A stretch of 64,000 bases of DNA from Clostridia bacterium (GCA_016287565.1 JAEFAM010000004.1:1-64000), one strand, 5' to 3'; counted from the stretch's first letter, positions 44,286 to 53,610 are shown. A program made the numbers and translations. Notes: generated by a model from the letters alone, not told the origin.

Positions 44286-47200
44286 ATGAAACGCCTTGCA
44301 CTTACATTAAGAAAAGCGCTCTGCGCAGGCCTCTCCGCCGCCTTGCTGGGCACCTGGGCAGGAGGCGCCGCCTCCGCGGTTCCTGCCGGCGCGGCCGCTT
44401 CCTCCGGGGGCGACGTAACGACGGAAGTGTTCAAGACTTCCTCCGCATACGATCTGGGGATCGACCCGGACAACGTACGGCTGGGATGGAAGATATTGAC
44501 CGAGAAACGCGGCGTATACCAGACGGCGTACGACCTTGTCGTCACTGACGAGGCGGGCAACGTGGCCTGGGACAGCGGCTGGGTGGAAAGCGGCGCCCAG
44601 ACCGGAATAAAGGCGGAAAATCTGCTCCCCGAGACCGTCTACAAAGCGAAAGTAAGTGTCAAGACACTGGACGGCGTTGCCACCGGCTTCGGAAAAGAGC
44701 TCTGTTTCGAGACCGCTCCCTCCAAAGTCGAGGGAGACTGGATCGCCACCGGACGCCTTCTTCGAAAGGTCTTCAAGCTTCAGCAGCCCCTGGCCAACGT
44801 GGAACGGGCGCGCTGCTACCTGGCCAGCACCGGCATCATCGAGATCCGCCTAAACGGCGGCAAGGTCGGAGACCTCATCTGGGGGCCCCGCAAAGGCGTT
44901 TCGGACAAAGTGGCATACTACAACACTTACGACGTCACTTCGATGCTGCTTGACGGCGACAACTGCGTAGGCGCCTACGTAGGCGGCAGTTCGTATTTCG
45001 ACCACGACCTGTGCGGGATGCTCAGGATCAGATACAAGGACGGCACGGTCCAGACCGTAAAGACCGGCCCGGACTGGAGCGCCTGCTCGAGCTCCGAGAT
45101 CGTCACAGAAAACTTAAGCAAGGGCGAAGACATCAACCTGGGCAAGAAGACCGACTGGGACACGCCGGGCTTTAAGGAAGGCTCCGGCTGGAAGAGCGCC
45201 GAAACCGTGGTATTCTCCTCCGTCAACGGCGAGCTGACCATCCCCGCCAACGCCGGCACCTTCAAAACCTACAAAAAATTCAGCGGCGACTACACCATTG
45301 AAGCCGTCGTCACCGTAAAACAGGGCGTGGCGGCCATCGAATTCGGCGTCACGAACAGCGACTCCAACTGCCTCCTGTGGCAGGTGGGCGCCTCCGGACT
45401 GAGACTTCACAAAGTAGGCTGGACGGATATCGACACGCCTTCCGTAAAAGGGCTGGGGCTCAACAAAAAAGTGACCATGCGCGTGGAGATCGTCAAAGGC
45501 ACGGTCACCACCTACATCAACGACGAAAAAGTGCATACCGTCGACCTCCCCGCAAGCCAGACGAAAGGCTCCCTGGGGATCCGCGCCGCCCAGGATGAGA
45601 TCGCCACGTACGACCGGATAACCGTCATCCAGAACGGAGAAGTCATCTGGGAAGACAACTTCGACACAGTTGACACGACCAAATGGAACTTCCCGGGCTC
45701 CGAAGTCGAGATCGTGCCCGCCACCTGCGGCACCAAAGTGTTAAAAGAGATCAAGCCCGTATCCTGCAGCGAGATCACCGTCAACAAAAAGACCGCCTAT
45801 ATAATCGATTTCGGCGTCAATATGCAGGGCTACGTGAAGCTGGAAACGGCGGGCAATGCCAAGGATAAATACAAGATCGAATACGCAGAGATGCTTGACG
45901 AAAACGGTGACATCTGGGCCAATACCACGGCTCACAAACCCGTGTCCACCTATACGCTGTCCGGCGGCAGCGACGTGTTCGAGCCACGTTTCTTCTACAC
46001 CGGCTTCCGCTATATCCGCGTGACGCCTCCCGAAGGCACGGAATTCGATCCCGGCATATTCACCGCCTGCTTCACCAGCGACGACGTGCCCCAGACAGGC
46101 TTCTTCGAATCCTCGAACGACCGGCTGAACCAGGTGTTCGAGATGTACAACGTGTCCCAGCGGTCCAATATGATGGGCAACTACACCGATTGCCCCCAGC
46201 GTGAGAAAAACGGCTGGCTGGGCGACGCGGCGGTGACGAAAGAAGCCTGCGCCATGCTGCTGGCGGACTGGTCAACGGCGGAGGCGTTCCTTGACGCTAT
46301 GCTGATGGACGTAAAGGAAGACGGGAGGCCGGAGATCGTTGTCCCCAGGCCCACGGGCACGGACAGCGGCGCCGCCTACGACATCACCTGGGCCAGCGCC
46401 ATATTCATTTTCCCTTACGAACTTTATATGCAGACCGGGGACAAATACTATATCGAGCGCAGCTTAGACACGCTCATAAAGGTGTTCGAGTACGCCAGGA
46501 CCTACGAGGAGAATTATATCGTCACCCACAACGTTTACGGAGACTGGGTGGGACTTGACGACTACGGCGCCGGGCTCGTCGACCGCAGCTTCCTTTCCGC
46601 GTCCACGTATTATTATTGCGGCACGCTGCTGTCGGAGATGAAGCGCATCGTCGGACGTGACGATTCCGAACTCAGAGCTTATCTGAGCAAGGTGTACGAC
46701 GCCATCCAGAAGAAATATTTCCACTCCGACCGCTACGGAACCAGGAGCCAGACCAACAACGCCATGGCGCTTGACCTGGGGCTGGTGCCTTCGGACAAAA
46801 AGAATACCGTACTGGATACGCTTAGGCAGATCTGCGACGAGAAGGGCCGCGTGCTGGGCACCGGCGTGCTGGGCACCAAATCGCTCTACGACGCTCTCAG
46901 CGCGGCGGGCGAGCACAAGCTGCTGCTGGATATGACGATCTCGGACCAGAAGGGTTCCTACGGCTTTATGATCGACCACGGCGCCACCTCGTTGTGGGAA
47001 TACTGGGACACGCCGGGCAACAATTTCAACTCTCACGCAGGCGATTTTCTTGCCTTCTTCGATTCCCTGAATCACGTGATGCTGGGCGGCGGCCCCGCGT
47101 GCTGGATGTTCCAGGGTCTGGGTGGCATCCGGGAGACCGTGGCAGGCTACGCCGGCGTACTTATGCGTCCCGGCATCGAAAGCGGCCTTTCTTCCGTCAA

Positions 47201-47621
47201 GTGTTCCATTGATTCGGTGATCGGAACGTTCGTTTCCAACTGGGGCTATTCTGAAGGGAAGCTTATGTGGGAGATACGTGTCCCGGCCAATTCCACCGCC
47301 ACCGTCGTGATCCCGGTCTCCGGCATTAATACGCTGTACGAGTCCGGAAAAGACGTGTTCGAAAAGGACGGCGACGGGATCAGATACGTGGGCAGAGGGG
47401 ACAACGGAGAACTCGTCTACAGCGTCGGAGGCGGCACGTATTATTTCTATGTGGGCGGAGAGGGGATCGTCGACAACGACGGTTCATACGCCAGGGAAGC
47501 GGCGCGGAAGAAATTGTCCGACGGCCTGATCATCGCGGCGGAGATCGCGGTGGCCGCGCTTGCCATTGCCGGCATCGCCGTGGCGGGAGTATTGATCGTC
47601 AAGAAGAACAAAAAGAAGTGA
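44286..47621 (+). CDS. Surface-anchored GH78 alpha-L-rhamnosidase with an inserted sugar-binding-like domain
   Basis: The protein has 1111 residues. The ATG at 44286 follows AGGAGGGA; the frame extends upstream without support. Order: signal peptide (about 1-35), Ig/Fn3-like domain (about 45-145), rhamnosidase N-terminal domain, an inserted concanavalin-like domain of DUF1080 type (about 310-465: GDYTIEAVVTVKQGVAAIEFG), the concanavalin-like part with IDFGVNMQGYVKL, the catalytic barrel with DCPQREKNGWLGD (D635, E640, D647) and a C-terminal beta domain. A hydrophobic helix and KKNKKK end it. It probably acts outside the cell on polymeric rhamnose-containing glycans. Confidence 0.92.
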   Translation: MKRLALTLRKALCAGLSAALLGTWAGGAASAVPAGAAASSGGDVTTEVFKTSSAYDLGIDPDNVRLGWKILTEKRGVYQTAYDLVVTDEAGNVAWDSGWVESGAQTGIKAENLLPETVYKAKVSVKTLDGVATGFGKELCFETAPSKVEGDWIATGRLLRKVFKLQQPLANVERARCYLASTGIIEIRLNGGKVGDLIWGPRKGVSDKVAYYNTYDVTSMLLDGDNCVGAYVGGSSYFDHDLCGMLRIRYKDGTVQTVKTGPDWSACSSSEIVTENLSKGEDINLGKKTDWDTPGFKEGSGWKSAETVVFSSVNGELTIPANAGTFKTYKKFSGDYTIEAVVTVKQGVAAIEFGVTNSDSNCLLWQVGASGLRLHKVGWTDIDTPSVKGLGLNKKVTMRVEIVKGTVTTYINDEKVHTVDLPASQTKGSLGIRAAQDEIATYDRITVIQNGEVIWEDNFDTVDTTKWNFPGSEVEIVPATCGTKVLKEIKPVSCSEITVNKKTAYIIDFGVNMQGYVKLETAGNAKDKYKIEYAEMLDENGDIWANTTAHKPVSTYTLSGGSDVFEPRFFYTGFRYIRVTPPEGTEFDPGIFTACFTSDDVPQTGFFESSNDRLNQVFEMYNVSQRSNMMGNYTDCPQREKNGWLGDAAVTKEACAMLLADWSTAEAFLDAMLMDVKEDGRPEIVVPRPTGTDSGAAYDITWASAIFIFPYELYMQTGDKYYIERSLDTLIKVFEYARTYEENYIVTHNVYGDWVGLDDYGAGLVDRSFLSASTYYYCGTLLSEMKRIVGRDDSELRAYLSKVYDAIQKKYFHSDRYGTRSQTNNAMALDLGLVPSDKKNTVLDTLRQICDEKGRVLGTGVLGTKSLYDALSAAGEHKLLLDMTISDQKGSYGFMIDHGATSLWEYWDTPGNNFNSHAGDFLAFFDSLNHVMLGGGPACWMFQGLGGIRETVAGYAGVLMRPGIESGLSSVKCSIDSVIGTFVSNWGYSEGKLMWEIRVPANSTATVVIPVSGINTLYESGKDVFEKDGDGIRYVGRGDNGELVYSVGGGTYYFYVGGEGIVDNDGSYAREAARKKLSDGLIIAAEIAVAALAIAGIAVAGVLIVKKNKKK

Positions 47622-47669
47622 TTTAAAAGGGGAGCGGCGGGGGAGACCGGCCTCCGTATCAGCTGACCG

Positions 47670-47711
47670 AATCGGGGGAGGCCTGCCGCAGGGCCCCTCC
47701 GATTTTTCTTT
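47670..47711 (+). terminator. Terminator after the surface rhamnosidase gene
   Basis: A long stem pairs AATCGGGGGAGGCC (from 47670) with GGCCCCTCCGATT (to 47703), with two internal mismatches, followed by TTTTCTTT. It overlaps the -35 of the next promoter. Confidence 0.85.
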
Positions 47712-47737
47712 ACAACCCCCTCCGGGCATGGTATAAT
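47709..47737 (+). promoter_or_regulatory. Promoter of the flotillin gene
   Basis: -35 TTTACA (47709-47714), 17 bp, and -10 TATAAT (47732-47737), preceded by TGG. The leader of about 120 nt to the start codon contains no obvious structure. Confidence 0.65.
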
Positions 47738-47864
47738 TAAACCGTCCCGAGGCCGGAACACATCTGTGTTGTGTCGTGTCGGAGTTCCTGCTGATCGGAT
47801 CTCCGGCGCGGTTTTTTGCGGGACGAAAAGACATGAAGAAAATTTGGTCTAAGGAGGTAGAAAG

Positions 47865-49517
47865 ATGAAAATTTTCGGAATCGGTACCATTTTAATTGCC
47901 GCGGCAGAGTCGTCCGGCGGAGTCCCGGTGGGAGTGATCATCGGGATCATTGCAGCAGTCGTACTTATTATAATTGCCGCGGCCTGTTACAAAAAAGCGC
48001 CCCCGACTGAAGCGCTCGTCATCACCGGTGTGGGTCACCGCGAACCGAAAGTCATTTCCGGTAAGGGAGCGGTCGTGATACCTGTTCTGCAGCGCGTCGA
48101 CCATCTTCTTATGCGGATAATGAAAGTCGACGTCAAAACTCCGCAGACCGGTGTTAAGACCCTCGAAGGCGTGCCGCTGTGGCTGGACGCCGTGGTCACC
48201 ATCCAGGTGTACGCGAACAGCTCTACAGTGAGCCAGAAGGAGATCGAAGCTGCAGGGTGCAAGAACCGCAAGGAGTTCATCACCATGCGCCAGCAGGCGG
48301 CCATCTCCAACTTCCTGGGATATAATGAGGACGCCATCTCCAGCAAGGTCAACGACGTGCTGCAGGGCAACCTCCGCGAGATCGTCGCTACAATGACCGT
48401 CATCGACGTGCTCACCAAGCGCAAGGAATTCGCAGAGAGCGTCATCGAGAACGCCCGGCCCGACCTGGCCAAGATGGGCCTGGAAGTCGTTACGTTCAAC
48501 ATCCAGGACATCCAGGACGCGGTGGACAACTGTGGCGAGCGCCACGGTGTCGTCGAGGCCATCGGCGTGCAGCGCGAGATGGAAGTCAAGCGCGACGCGG
48601 AGCAGGCCAGGGCAACGGCCATGAGAGACATCGAAGTGGCCAAGGCCAACGCGGCCCGGGAGACTGCAGAGAAGAGAGCCGAGGCTGAGAAGCTCACCGC
48701 CGAGGCGAACACTGCGCTGGCTCTGAAGAAAGCCGAACTGAAGGCTCAGGCGGACAAGGCTGCCGCCGACGCCGCTGCGGCCGGACGGATCCAGGAGCAG
48801 CTGCAGGAAAAGATCAGGAAGCAGGCCGAAGCGGACGTAGCTATCGCGGCTCAGGAGAAAGAGATACTCAGAGCCGAGAAAGAGGCGGAAGTCAAGCAGC
48901 GCAAACTCGACGCTGAAGTCCGTAAAAAGGCTGACGCGGACAAATACCAGGCGGAGAAGCTGGCGGACGCCCAGAAGTACGCGGCGGAACAGAGGGCTGC
49001 GGCCCAGAAGATCCAGCGGCAGCTGGAGGCCGAGGCCAAACTGATCGAGGTCCAGAGGGAGGCCGAGGCGAAGAAAGTGGCGGCCGAAGCCGAGCTGGTG
49101 GAAGCTACCAAGAGAGCGGAAGGTATCAGAGCGGTCGGCGAGGCCGAAGCTACGGCAACGAGAGCGAAGGCGCTGGCCGAGGCGGAGGGTATCGATAAGA
49201 AGGCTGAGGCTATGAAGAAGTACGGCGAGGCCGCCGTTATCGAGATGGTGATGAAGGCGCTGCCCGAGATCGCCAAGAACGTTGCGGAGCCTCTGTCGAA
49301 GGTCAACAAGATCACGATGTACGGCGAGGGCAACAGCGCCAAGCTGGTGAACGACATCGTCAACAGCACCAACCAGATCACCAACGGCATCACCGAGGGC
49401 ATGGGCATCGACCTTAAGAGCCTGCTGTACGGAATGCTGGGCGGCAAGCTTGCCGCTTCCGGCCCGAAGTTCGAAGTGCCTGCGGAGCCGGTGGACGACG
49501 CGGACATTGACGAATAA
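47865..49517 (+). CDS. Flotillin-family SPFH/Band 7 membrane protein
   Basis: The protein has 550 residues, with CTAAGGAGGT before the ATG. One N-terminal hydrophobic segment (about 20-42) is followed by the SPFH domain (about 45-230: TEALVITGVGHREPKVISGKG, DVLQGNLREIVATMTV) and a coiled coil of about 200 residues very rich in Ala, Glu and Lys. The C-terminal part has ITMYGEGNSAKLVNDIV, as in FloT/YuaG. Flotillins scaffold functional membrane microdomains. It is a single-gene unit with its own promoter and terminator. Confidence 0.93.
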   Translation: MKIFGIGTILIAAAESSGGVPVGVIIGIIAAVVLIIIAAACYKKAPPTEALVITGVGHREPKVISGKGAVVIPVLQRVDHLLMRIMKVDVKTPQTGVKTLEGVPLWLDAVVTIQVYANSSTVSQKEIEAAGCKNRKEFITMRQQAAISNFLGYNEDAISSKVNDVLQGNLREIVATMTVIDVLTKRKEFAESVIENARPDLAKMGLEVVTFNIQDIQDAVDNCGERHGVVEAIGVQREMEVKRDAEQARATAMRDIEVAKANAARETAEKRAEAEKLTAEANTALALKKAELKAQADKAAADAAAAGRIQEQLQEKIRKQAEADVAIAAQEKEILRAEKEAEVKQRKLDAEVRKKADADKYQAEKLADAQKYAAEQRAAAQKIQRQLEAEAKLIEVQREAEAKKVAAEAELVEATKRAEGIRAVGEAEATATRAKALAEAEGIDKKAEAMKKYGEAAVIEMVMKALPEIAKNVAEPLSKVNKITMYGEGNSAKLVNDIVNSTNQITNGITEGMGIDLKSLLYGMLGGKLAASGPKFEVPAEPVDDADIDE

Positions 49518-49590
49518 TAACGGTTAGATCAGGTTCTCGCCTGAGCGCCGCCCGGCCCGATGTTCGGGCGGCGCCTCCGGCGAGAGACAG

Positions 49591-49628
49591 GGGAGACAGG
49601 ATCCCGAGATCCTGCCTCCTTTTTTATT
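49591..49628 (+). terminator. Terminator after the flotillin gene
   Basis: GGAG-CAGGATC-type stem: GGAGACAGGATC (49592-49603) pairs with GATCCTGCCTCC (49608-49619) with one mismatch, then TTTTTTATTT. Just upstream a second strong hairpin, GCGCCGCCCG/CGGGCGGCGC, spans about 49545-49574. Confidence 0.85.
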
Positions 49629-49641
49629 TGTCCAAAAGCCT

Positions 49642-49822
49642 GCAACGGGGGACAGACCCCGGTTGCGGAGCGAAATAGAACGGGGGACAGGTACCCGTTT
49701 CGCTTGCCCGAAGGGCAAATTTAGCTGCGTGCCCGGCACGCAATTTAGCTCGCACGTTAGTGCGAATTTAGCTTGCCCGAAGGGCAAATTTCGCTCCATA
49801 ACCGGGGTCTGTCCCCCGTTGC
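49642..49822. repeat. Modular palindromic element C, 181 bp with terminal inverted repeats
   Basis: The left end (49642-49675) and right end (49789-49822) are 34-bp inverted repeats with two mismatches, each containing GGGGGACAGACCCC or its complement. Inside are a GAACGGGGGACAGGTACC half-palindrome and four hairpins starting at 49704, 49727, 49751 and 49773, again separated by TTTAGCT. Stems match those of element B; two loops differ (CCG for CGT, GTTA for GCCA). There is no gene inside. Confidence 0.88.
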
Positions 49823-49837
49823 GCTGCAAGTTTTTGC

Positions 49838-49866
49838 TTGCTTCGGGCGGAAGAGTATTCTATAAT
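49838..49866 (+). promoter_or_regulatory. Promoter of the ThuA-like gene
   Basis: -35 TTGCTT (49838-49843), 17 bp, and -10 TATAAT (49861-49866). It begins 16 bp after the end of element C, the same arrangement as at element B. Confidence 0.6.
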
Positions 49867-49915
49867 TGACCCATGACGAACGTTCGACATTTTGGATACA
49901 GGGGGAGACGCTGCC

Positions 49916-50641
49916 ATGGAGAAGAAAGTGCTGATCTTTCAGGGAGGCTGGGACGGACACGAGCCGAAATTGACATCCGCGCGGTTTGCGAGGCTTATGG
50001 AGGAGGCCGGGTACAGGGCCGAAATTTACGATAACCAGGATTGCCTGGCGGACAGGGAGAAATTGTGCGAGTATTCGCTGATCGTTGCCTGCTGGACCAT
50101 GGGGACGATCCCGGGAGAGTATTGCCGCAACGTTTCTTATGCGGTGGGCAAGGGCACGGGCCTGGCGGGTTGCCACGGCGGCATGTGCGACGCTTTCCGG
50201 ACGGATACGGAGTGGCAGTTTATGACGGGCGGACAATGGGTGAGCCACCCTGGCGGGGACGGCGTGGAGTACGTTGTGAACGTGCGGCGAGGCTCAAGCC
50301 CGATAGTGGAAGGGATCGAGGACTTCGTTGTCCGCAGCGAGCATTATTATCTGCACGTTGACCCGTCCATCGAAGTGCTGGCGACGACCCGCTTCCCGCT
50401 GGTGAATTATTATCACTCTTCCAACAAGCCCGTGGACATGCCTGTGGCCTGGACGAAATTCTGGGGCCTGGGGCGCGTCTTCTACACCTCGCTGGGCCAC
50501 CACGACGACGTGTTCGACAAATTCCCCTCTTCTCAGGAGATCATGCGCCGGGGAATGATATGGGCCGCCGAGGGCAAACAGTACGCCGTTGACAACGGCC
50601 TCACGGACGAGCGGTTTATGAACAACGCTAAAATGTATTGA
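49916..50641 (+). CDS. ThuA-like domain protein
   Basis: The protein has 241 residues. The ATG at 49916 follows GGGGGAG; the upstream in-frame ATG at 49892 lacks a site. ThuA features are KVLIFQGGWDGHEP, GTGLAGCHGGMCDAF, HPGGDGVEYVVNV and PVAWTKFWGLGRVFYTSLGHHDDVF. ThuA-fold proteins are related to class I glutamine amidotransferases and accompany Gfo/Idh/MocA oxidoreductases in sugar 3-keto pathways. The oxidoreductase gene lies 92 nt downstream, supporting a shared role. Confidence 0.9.
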   Translation: MEKKVLIFQGGWDGHEPKLTSARFARLMEEAGYRAEIYDNQDCLADREKLCEYSLIVACWTMGTIPGEYCRNVSYAVGKGTGLAGCHGGMCDAFRTDTEWQFMTGGQWVSHPGGDGVEYVVNVRRGSSPIVEGIEDFVVRSEHYYLHVDPSIEVLATTRFPLVNYYHSSNKPVDMPVAWTKFWGLGRVFYTSLGHHDDVFDKFPSSQEIMRRGMIWAAEGKQYAVDNGLTDERFMNNAKMY

Positions 50642-50733
50642 CGGCGGAACGGCCGGGGCAATTTGAACGGCGCGGGAAATATGAATGACGCGCACAATTT
50701 GAATAAAGCGTGCAAAACGAAAGAAGGGGCAAT

Positions 50734-51834
50734 ATGAAAGAGAACAAAACGGTCAAGATCGGTTTCGTCGGCGTGGGCGCCATCTCTGGCATCTACCTTG
50801 AAAACATCACCAAACGGTTCGACAACGTGGAAGTCATCGGCGTGTGCGACCTGATCCGGGAGCGCGCGGAGAACGCGGTGCAGCGGTATAACATCCCCAG
50901 GCTGTACGACGATATGTACGAGCTTTTCGCGGACCCGGAAGTGGACGTGGTGCTGAACATCACGCGCCCCGACGAGCATTACGAAGTGACCAAAGCGGCG
51001 CTGAAGGCGGGCAAGCACGTTTACAGCGAAAAACCGCTGGCGTCAACGCTGGAGCAGGGCCGGGAGCTGGTGAAGCTTGCCGCGGACAAGGGCCTTTTGC
51101 TGGGCGGAGCGCCTGACACCTACCTGGGCGCCGGGATCCAGACCTGCCGCAAACTCATCGAAGACGGCGTGATCGGCGACATCGTCGGCGCCGCGGGATG
51201 GATGCTTTGCCCTGGCCACGAAAGCTGGCATCCGGATCCGGAGTTCTATTACAAGCGGGGCGGCGGCCCCATGATGGATATGGGCCCTTACTACGTCACC
51301 TGCCTGGTGAACCTGGTGGGCAACGCCGCCCAGGTCTCTGCTATGACGAAGCGCACGTTCCTGAAGCGCACCATCACCAGCGCGCCCCACAGAGGAGAGA
51401 TCATCGACGTTGACGTGCCTACCTTCTACGCCGGTACGATCCGGTTCGAGAACGGCGCCATCGGCACGCTGATCACCACTTTTGACGTGTACAATTCCGC
51501 CAACAACAACTGCCTGGAGATCTACGGCACCAAGGGCACGCTGTACGTTCCGGACCCGAATATGTTCGACGGGCCCGTCAGGGTGATGCTGGCGGGAGAG
51601 GGCAAGAAGGACGTGGAGCTGGCGTTCGACAACCGCGAAAACAGCCGCGGCCTCGGCCTGTCGGATATGGCAAGGGCGGTGGCGGACGGTTCCGGGAAGT
51701 TCCGGGCAAACTGCAGCCAGACGCTGCACGTGCTGGAGATCATGGAGGGGTTCGCGGTGAGCGGCGAGACCCACAGGGAAGTGGAGATACGGTCAAGGTT
51801 CGACAGGACCGAAATGATGCCGCTGAAGAAGTGA
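50734..51834 (+). CDS. Gfo/Idh/MocA-family sugar oxidoreductase
   Basis: The protein has 366 residues from the ATG at 50734, after GAAGGGG. An N-terminal NAD(P)-binding fold (GFVGVGAISGIYLENI, VIGVCDLI) is followed by the family motif EKPLA (about residue 100). The C-terminal part has GGGPMMDMGPYY and ETHREVEI. Such enzymes oxidise or epimerise sugars and cyclitols, often at C3, and cooperate with ThuA-like and GH proteins. Its stop is only 2 nt from the end of the convergent alpha-galactosidase gene. Confidence 0.93.
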   Translation: MKENKTVKIGFVGVGAISGIYLENITKRFDNVEVIGVCDLIRERAENAVQRYNIPRLYDDMYELFADPEVDVVLNITRPDEHYEVTKAALKAGKHVYSEKPLASTLEQGRELVKLAADKGLLLGGAPDTYLGAGIQTCRKLIEDGVIGDIVGAAGWMLCPGHESWHPDPEFYYKRGGGPMMDMGPYYVTCLVNLVGNAAQVSAMTKRTFLKRTITSAPHRGEIIDVDVPTFYAGTIRFENGAIGTLITTFDVYNSANNNCLEIYGTKGTLYVPDPNMFDGPVRVMLAGEGKKDVELAFDNRENSRGLGLSDMARAVADGSGKFRANCSQTLHVLEIMEGFAVSGETHREVEIRSRFDRTEMMPLKK

Positions 51835-51836
51835 CT

Positions 51837-53534
51837 TTACCGGATCGACAGCCTGCCGCCTTTCGGCACGTCCAGCTTTAGAGCCTGCGCTCCCAACAGA
51901 GCCGTTCCCGAACCCGTCAGATGGCCGTACAGATCGTATATCTCGTATTCGAACGGATCGCCTGTTCCGCCCGCGCAAACTATATAGTCGCAAGAAGTAT
52001 TGTTAAACACGTCCTCGGTTTTTCCGCAGGCCTCGAACAGAGGCTCGCCGCTGAGGACGGTTATTTTTTTGTTGTCCGATTCCGAAGACATAACGGTGTA
52101 GTTGGCGTCTGGATGGATCGCGCGGAACCGGCCGTGGAGCAGCAGGTCCCGGTTGGCGGTCCAGTATTTGATATAATTGTCCAGCACCGCGAGCTGGGCG
52201 GCGTCGATCTCGGTGAGGCGCACGGAGATCTGGGGCACGGAGAACATTATATTCATCAACTGGCGGGCGCAGTTCAGGGGAGACTCGCGCTTGCCCCAGA
52301 GGAGCATATCGGAATGGATGGCCGTGCCGCCGTTGACCAGGCGAAGTGCCGCGATACCTACGCGGTTGGTGGCGGAGTCCGCGGCGCAGTCGGCTACACG
52401 GAGCATGTTGCAGCGGTTGACAATGGCGGCGCCTATATAGCATTGACGGAATTCGAACAGAAAATCCGGATCTGCCGCCGTCAATTTCGCGTAGATCTCG
52501 TCCATCAATATCACCGCGGCGTCGTCAAGGTCCTCCACGTCCATCCCCTCGGCGAAGGGCGCCACGTTGGCCGGGTCGGTCCGGAACGCGTCAATAAAGT
52601 CCAGCTTCAGCCCGTCGATCCCGTATTCTTTCACGAACCTCTCGTAAATGCCTATGATGTACGCCCGGACCTCGGGGTAGCGGATGTCAAGCACCCCCGC
52701 CCGGAAGGCATCCGAGTTGTATGCGATCTTGTCCTTCAGCCGCCTGTAGTCTTCGGTGGCGTATCCGGCGAAGGGCACGGGGAACCATAGCAGCATTTTT
52801 ATGCCAAAACTGTGGACCTTGTCGCAAAAACGCTTAAAATCCGGGAACTTGTCCCGGGCAACGCTCCAGTCGCCGCACTTGTAATAGTCGCCGGTGTTCT
52901 TGCCCTCGAACTGCCAGCCGTCGTCAAGTATGAACGTCCGGAAGCCCATCTGAGCCGCCAGTTCCAGCTCTTTTTTCAGCAATTGCCCGTCCGGCTCCTG
53001 GTGGAAATTGTACCACGACGAATAGAGAGGGAGCTCGGCGTTGTCCGGCACCCGCACCTGGCCTCCGGGCAGGAACGACCGCATCCATTCTCCGGCTTCG
53101 CTGATGGCGCGGCAATAGTCGATCTTCCTCCGGTCGATCCGCAGCAGCACTTCCTCGCCCCGCTTCACCCGGGAGCTTTCCTCGATACGGACCGAGAAAA
53201 GGATCTCGTCCTTCTGGCTGAGGTCGTCAACGCTGACGGTGAGCTTCGACCGGGAAACCGTGTCCGACAACGCCGCCGTGACGCAGTTTCTGTCTTCCGG
53301 GTCGACCGTTGCGATCAGCGGCGATCCGAACTGGTACATGGCCTCCGCCGCGTTGGGGAACCACCACTGCCTGATGCTGTGGTCCCTGCCTCCCAGCGGC
53401 GTCCAGCTGTAAAACACGTCCCTGAGCTCCTCCGTCCACCTGTACGTGCCGGCTCCGGTCAATCTGTATATCTCGATCCCGTTTTCCGCCGAGACCGGCG
53501 TCAACGTCTTTTTGCTCTCTTCGTGTGTTATCAT
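51837..53534 (-). CDS. Alpha-galactosidase, GH36-like
   Basis: The protein has 565 residues. The ATG at 53534 is chosen because GGAGGGAG lies just upstream; the open frame continues into element D. There is no signal peptide. The TIM barrel shows YSSWYNFHQEPDG, ILDDGWQ and the nucleophile D312 in GLKLDF; D382 in RVADCAAD is the candidate acid/base. A C-terminal beta domain follows (KKITVLSGEPLFEAC). It likely removes alpha-linked galactose from imported oligosaccharides. It is somewhat shorter than the typical GH36 enzyme (about 700), lacking much of the N-terminal beta-sandwich. Confidence 0.85.
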   Translation of the reverse strand: MITHEESKKTLTPVSAENGIEIYRLTGAGTYRWTEELRDVFYSWTPLGGRDHSIRQWWFPNAAEAMYQFGSPLIATVDPEDRNCVTAALSDTVSRSKLTVSVDDLSQKDEILFSVRIEESSRVKRGEEVLLRIDRRKIDYCRAISEAGEWMRSFLPGGQVRVPDNAELPLYSSWYNFHQEPDGQLLKKELELAAQMGFRTFILDDGWQFEGKNTGDYYKCGDWSVARDKFPDFKRFCDKVHSFGIKMLLWFPVPFAGYATEDYRRLKDKIAYNSDAFRAGVLDIRYPEVRAYIIGIYERFVKEYGIDGLKLDFIDAFRTDPANVAPFAEGMDVEDLDDAAVILMDEIYAKLTAADPDFLFEFRQCYIGAAIVNRCNMLRVADCAADSATNRVGIAALRLVNGGTAIHSDMLLWGKRESPLNCARQLMNIMFSVPQISVRLTEIDAAQLAVLDNYIKYWTANRDLLLHGRFRAIHPDANYTVMSSESDNKKITVLSGEPLFEACGKTEDVFNNTSCDYIVCAGGTGDPFEYEIYDLYGHLTGSGTALLGAQALKLDVPKGGRLSIR

Positions 53535-53610
53535 CTTTCTCCCTCCGGTCTCGTCTGCCGCTCGTTCGTTGAGACAATTTTGACATACGCGCCGCAGAAT
53601 TTCAAGTGGT

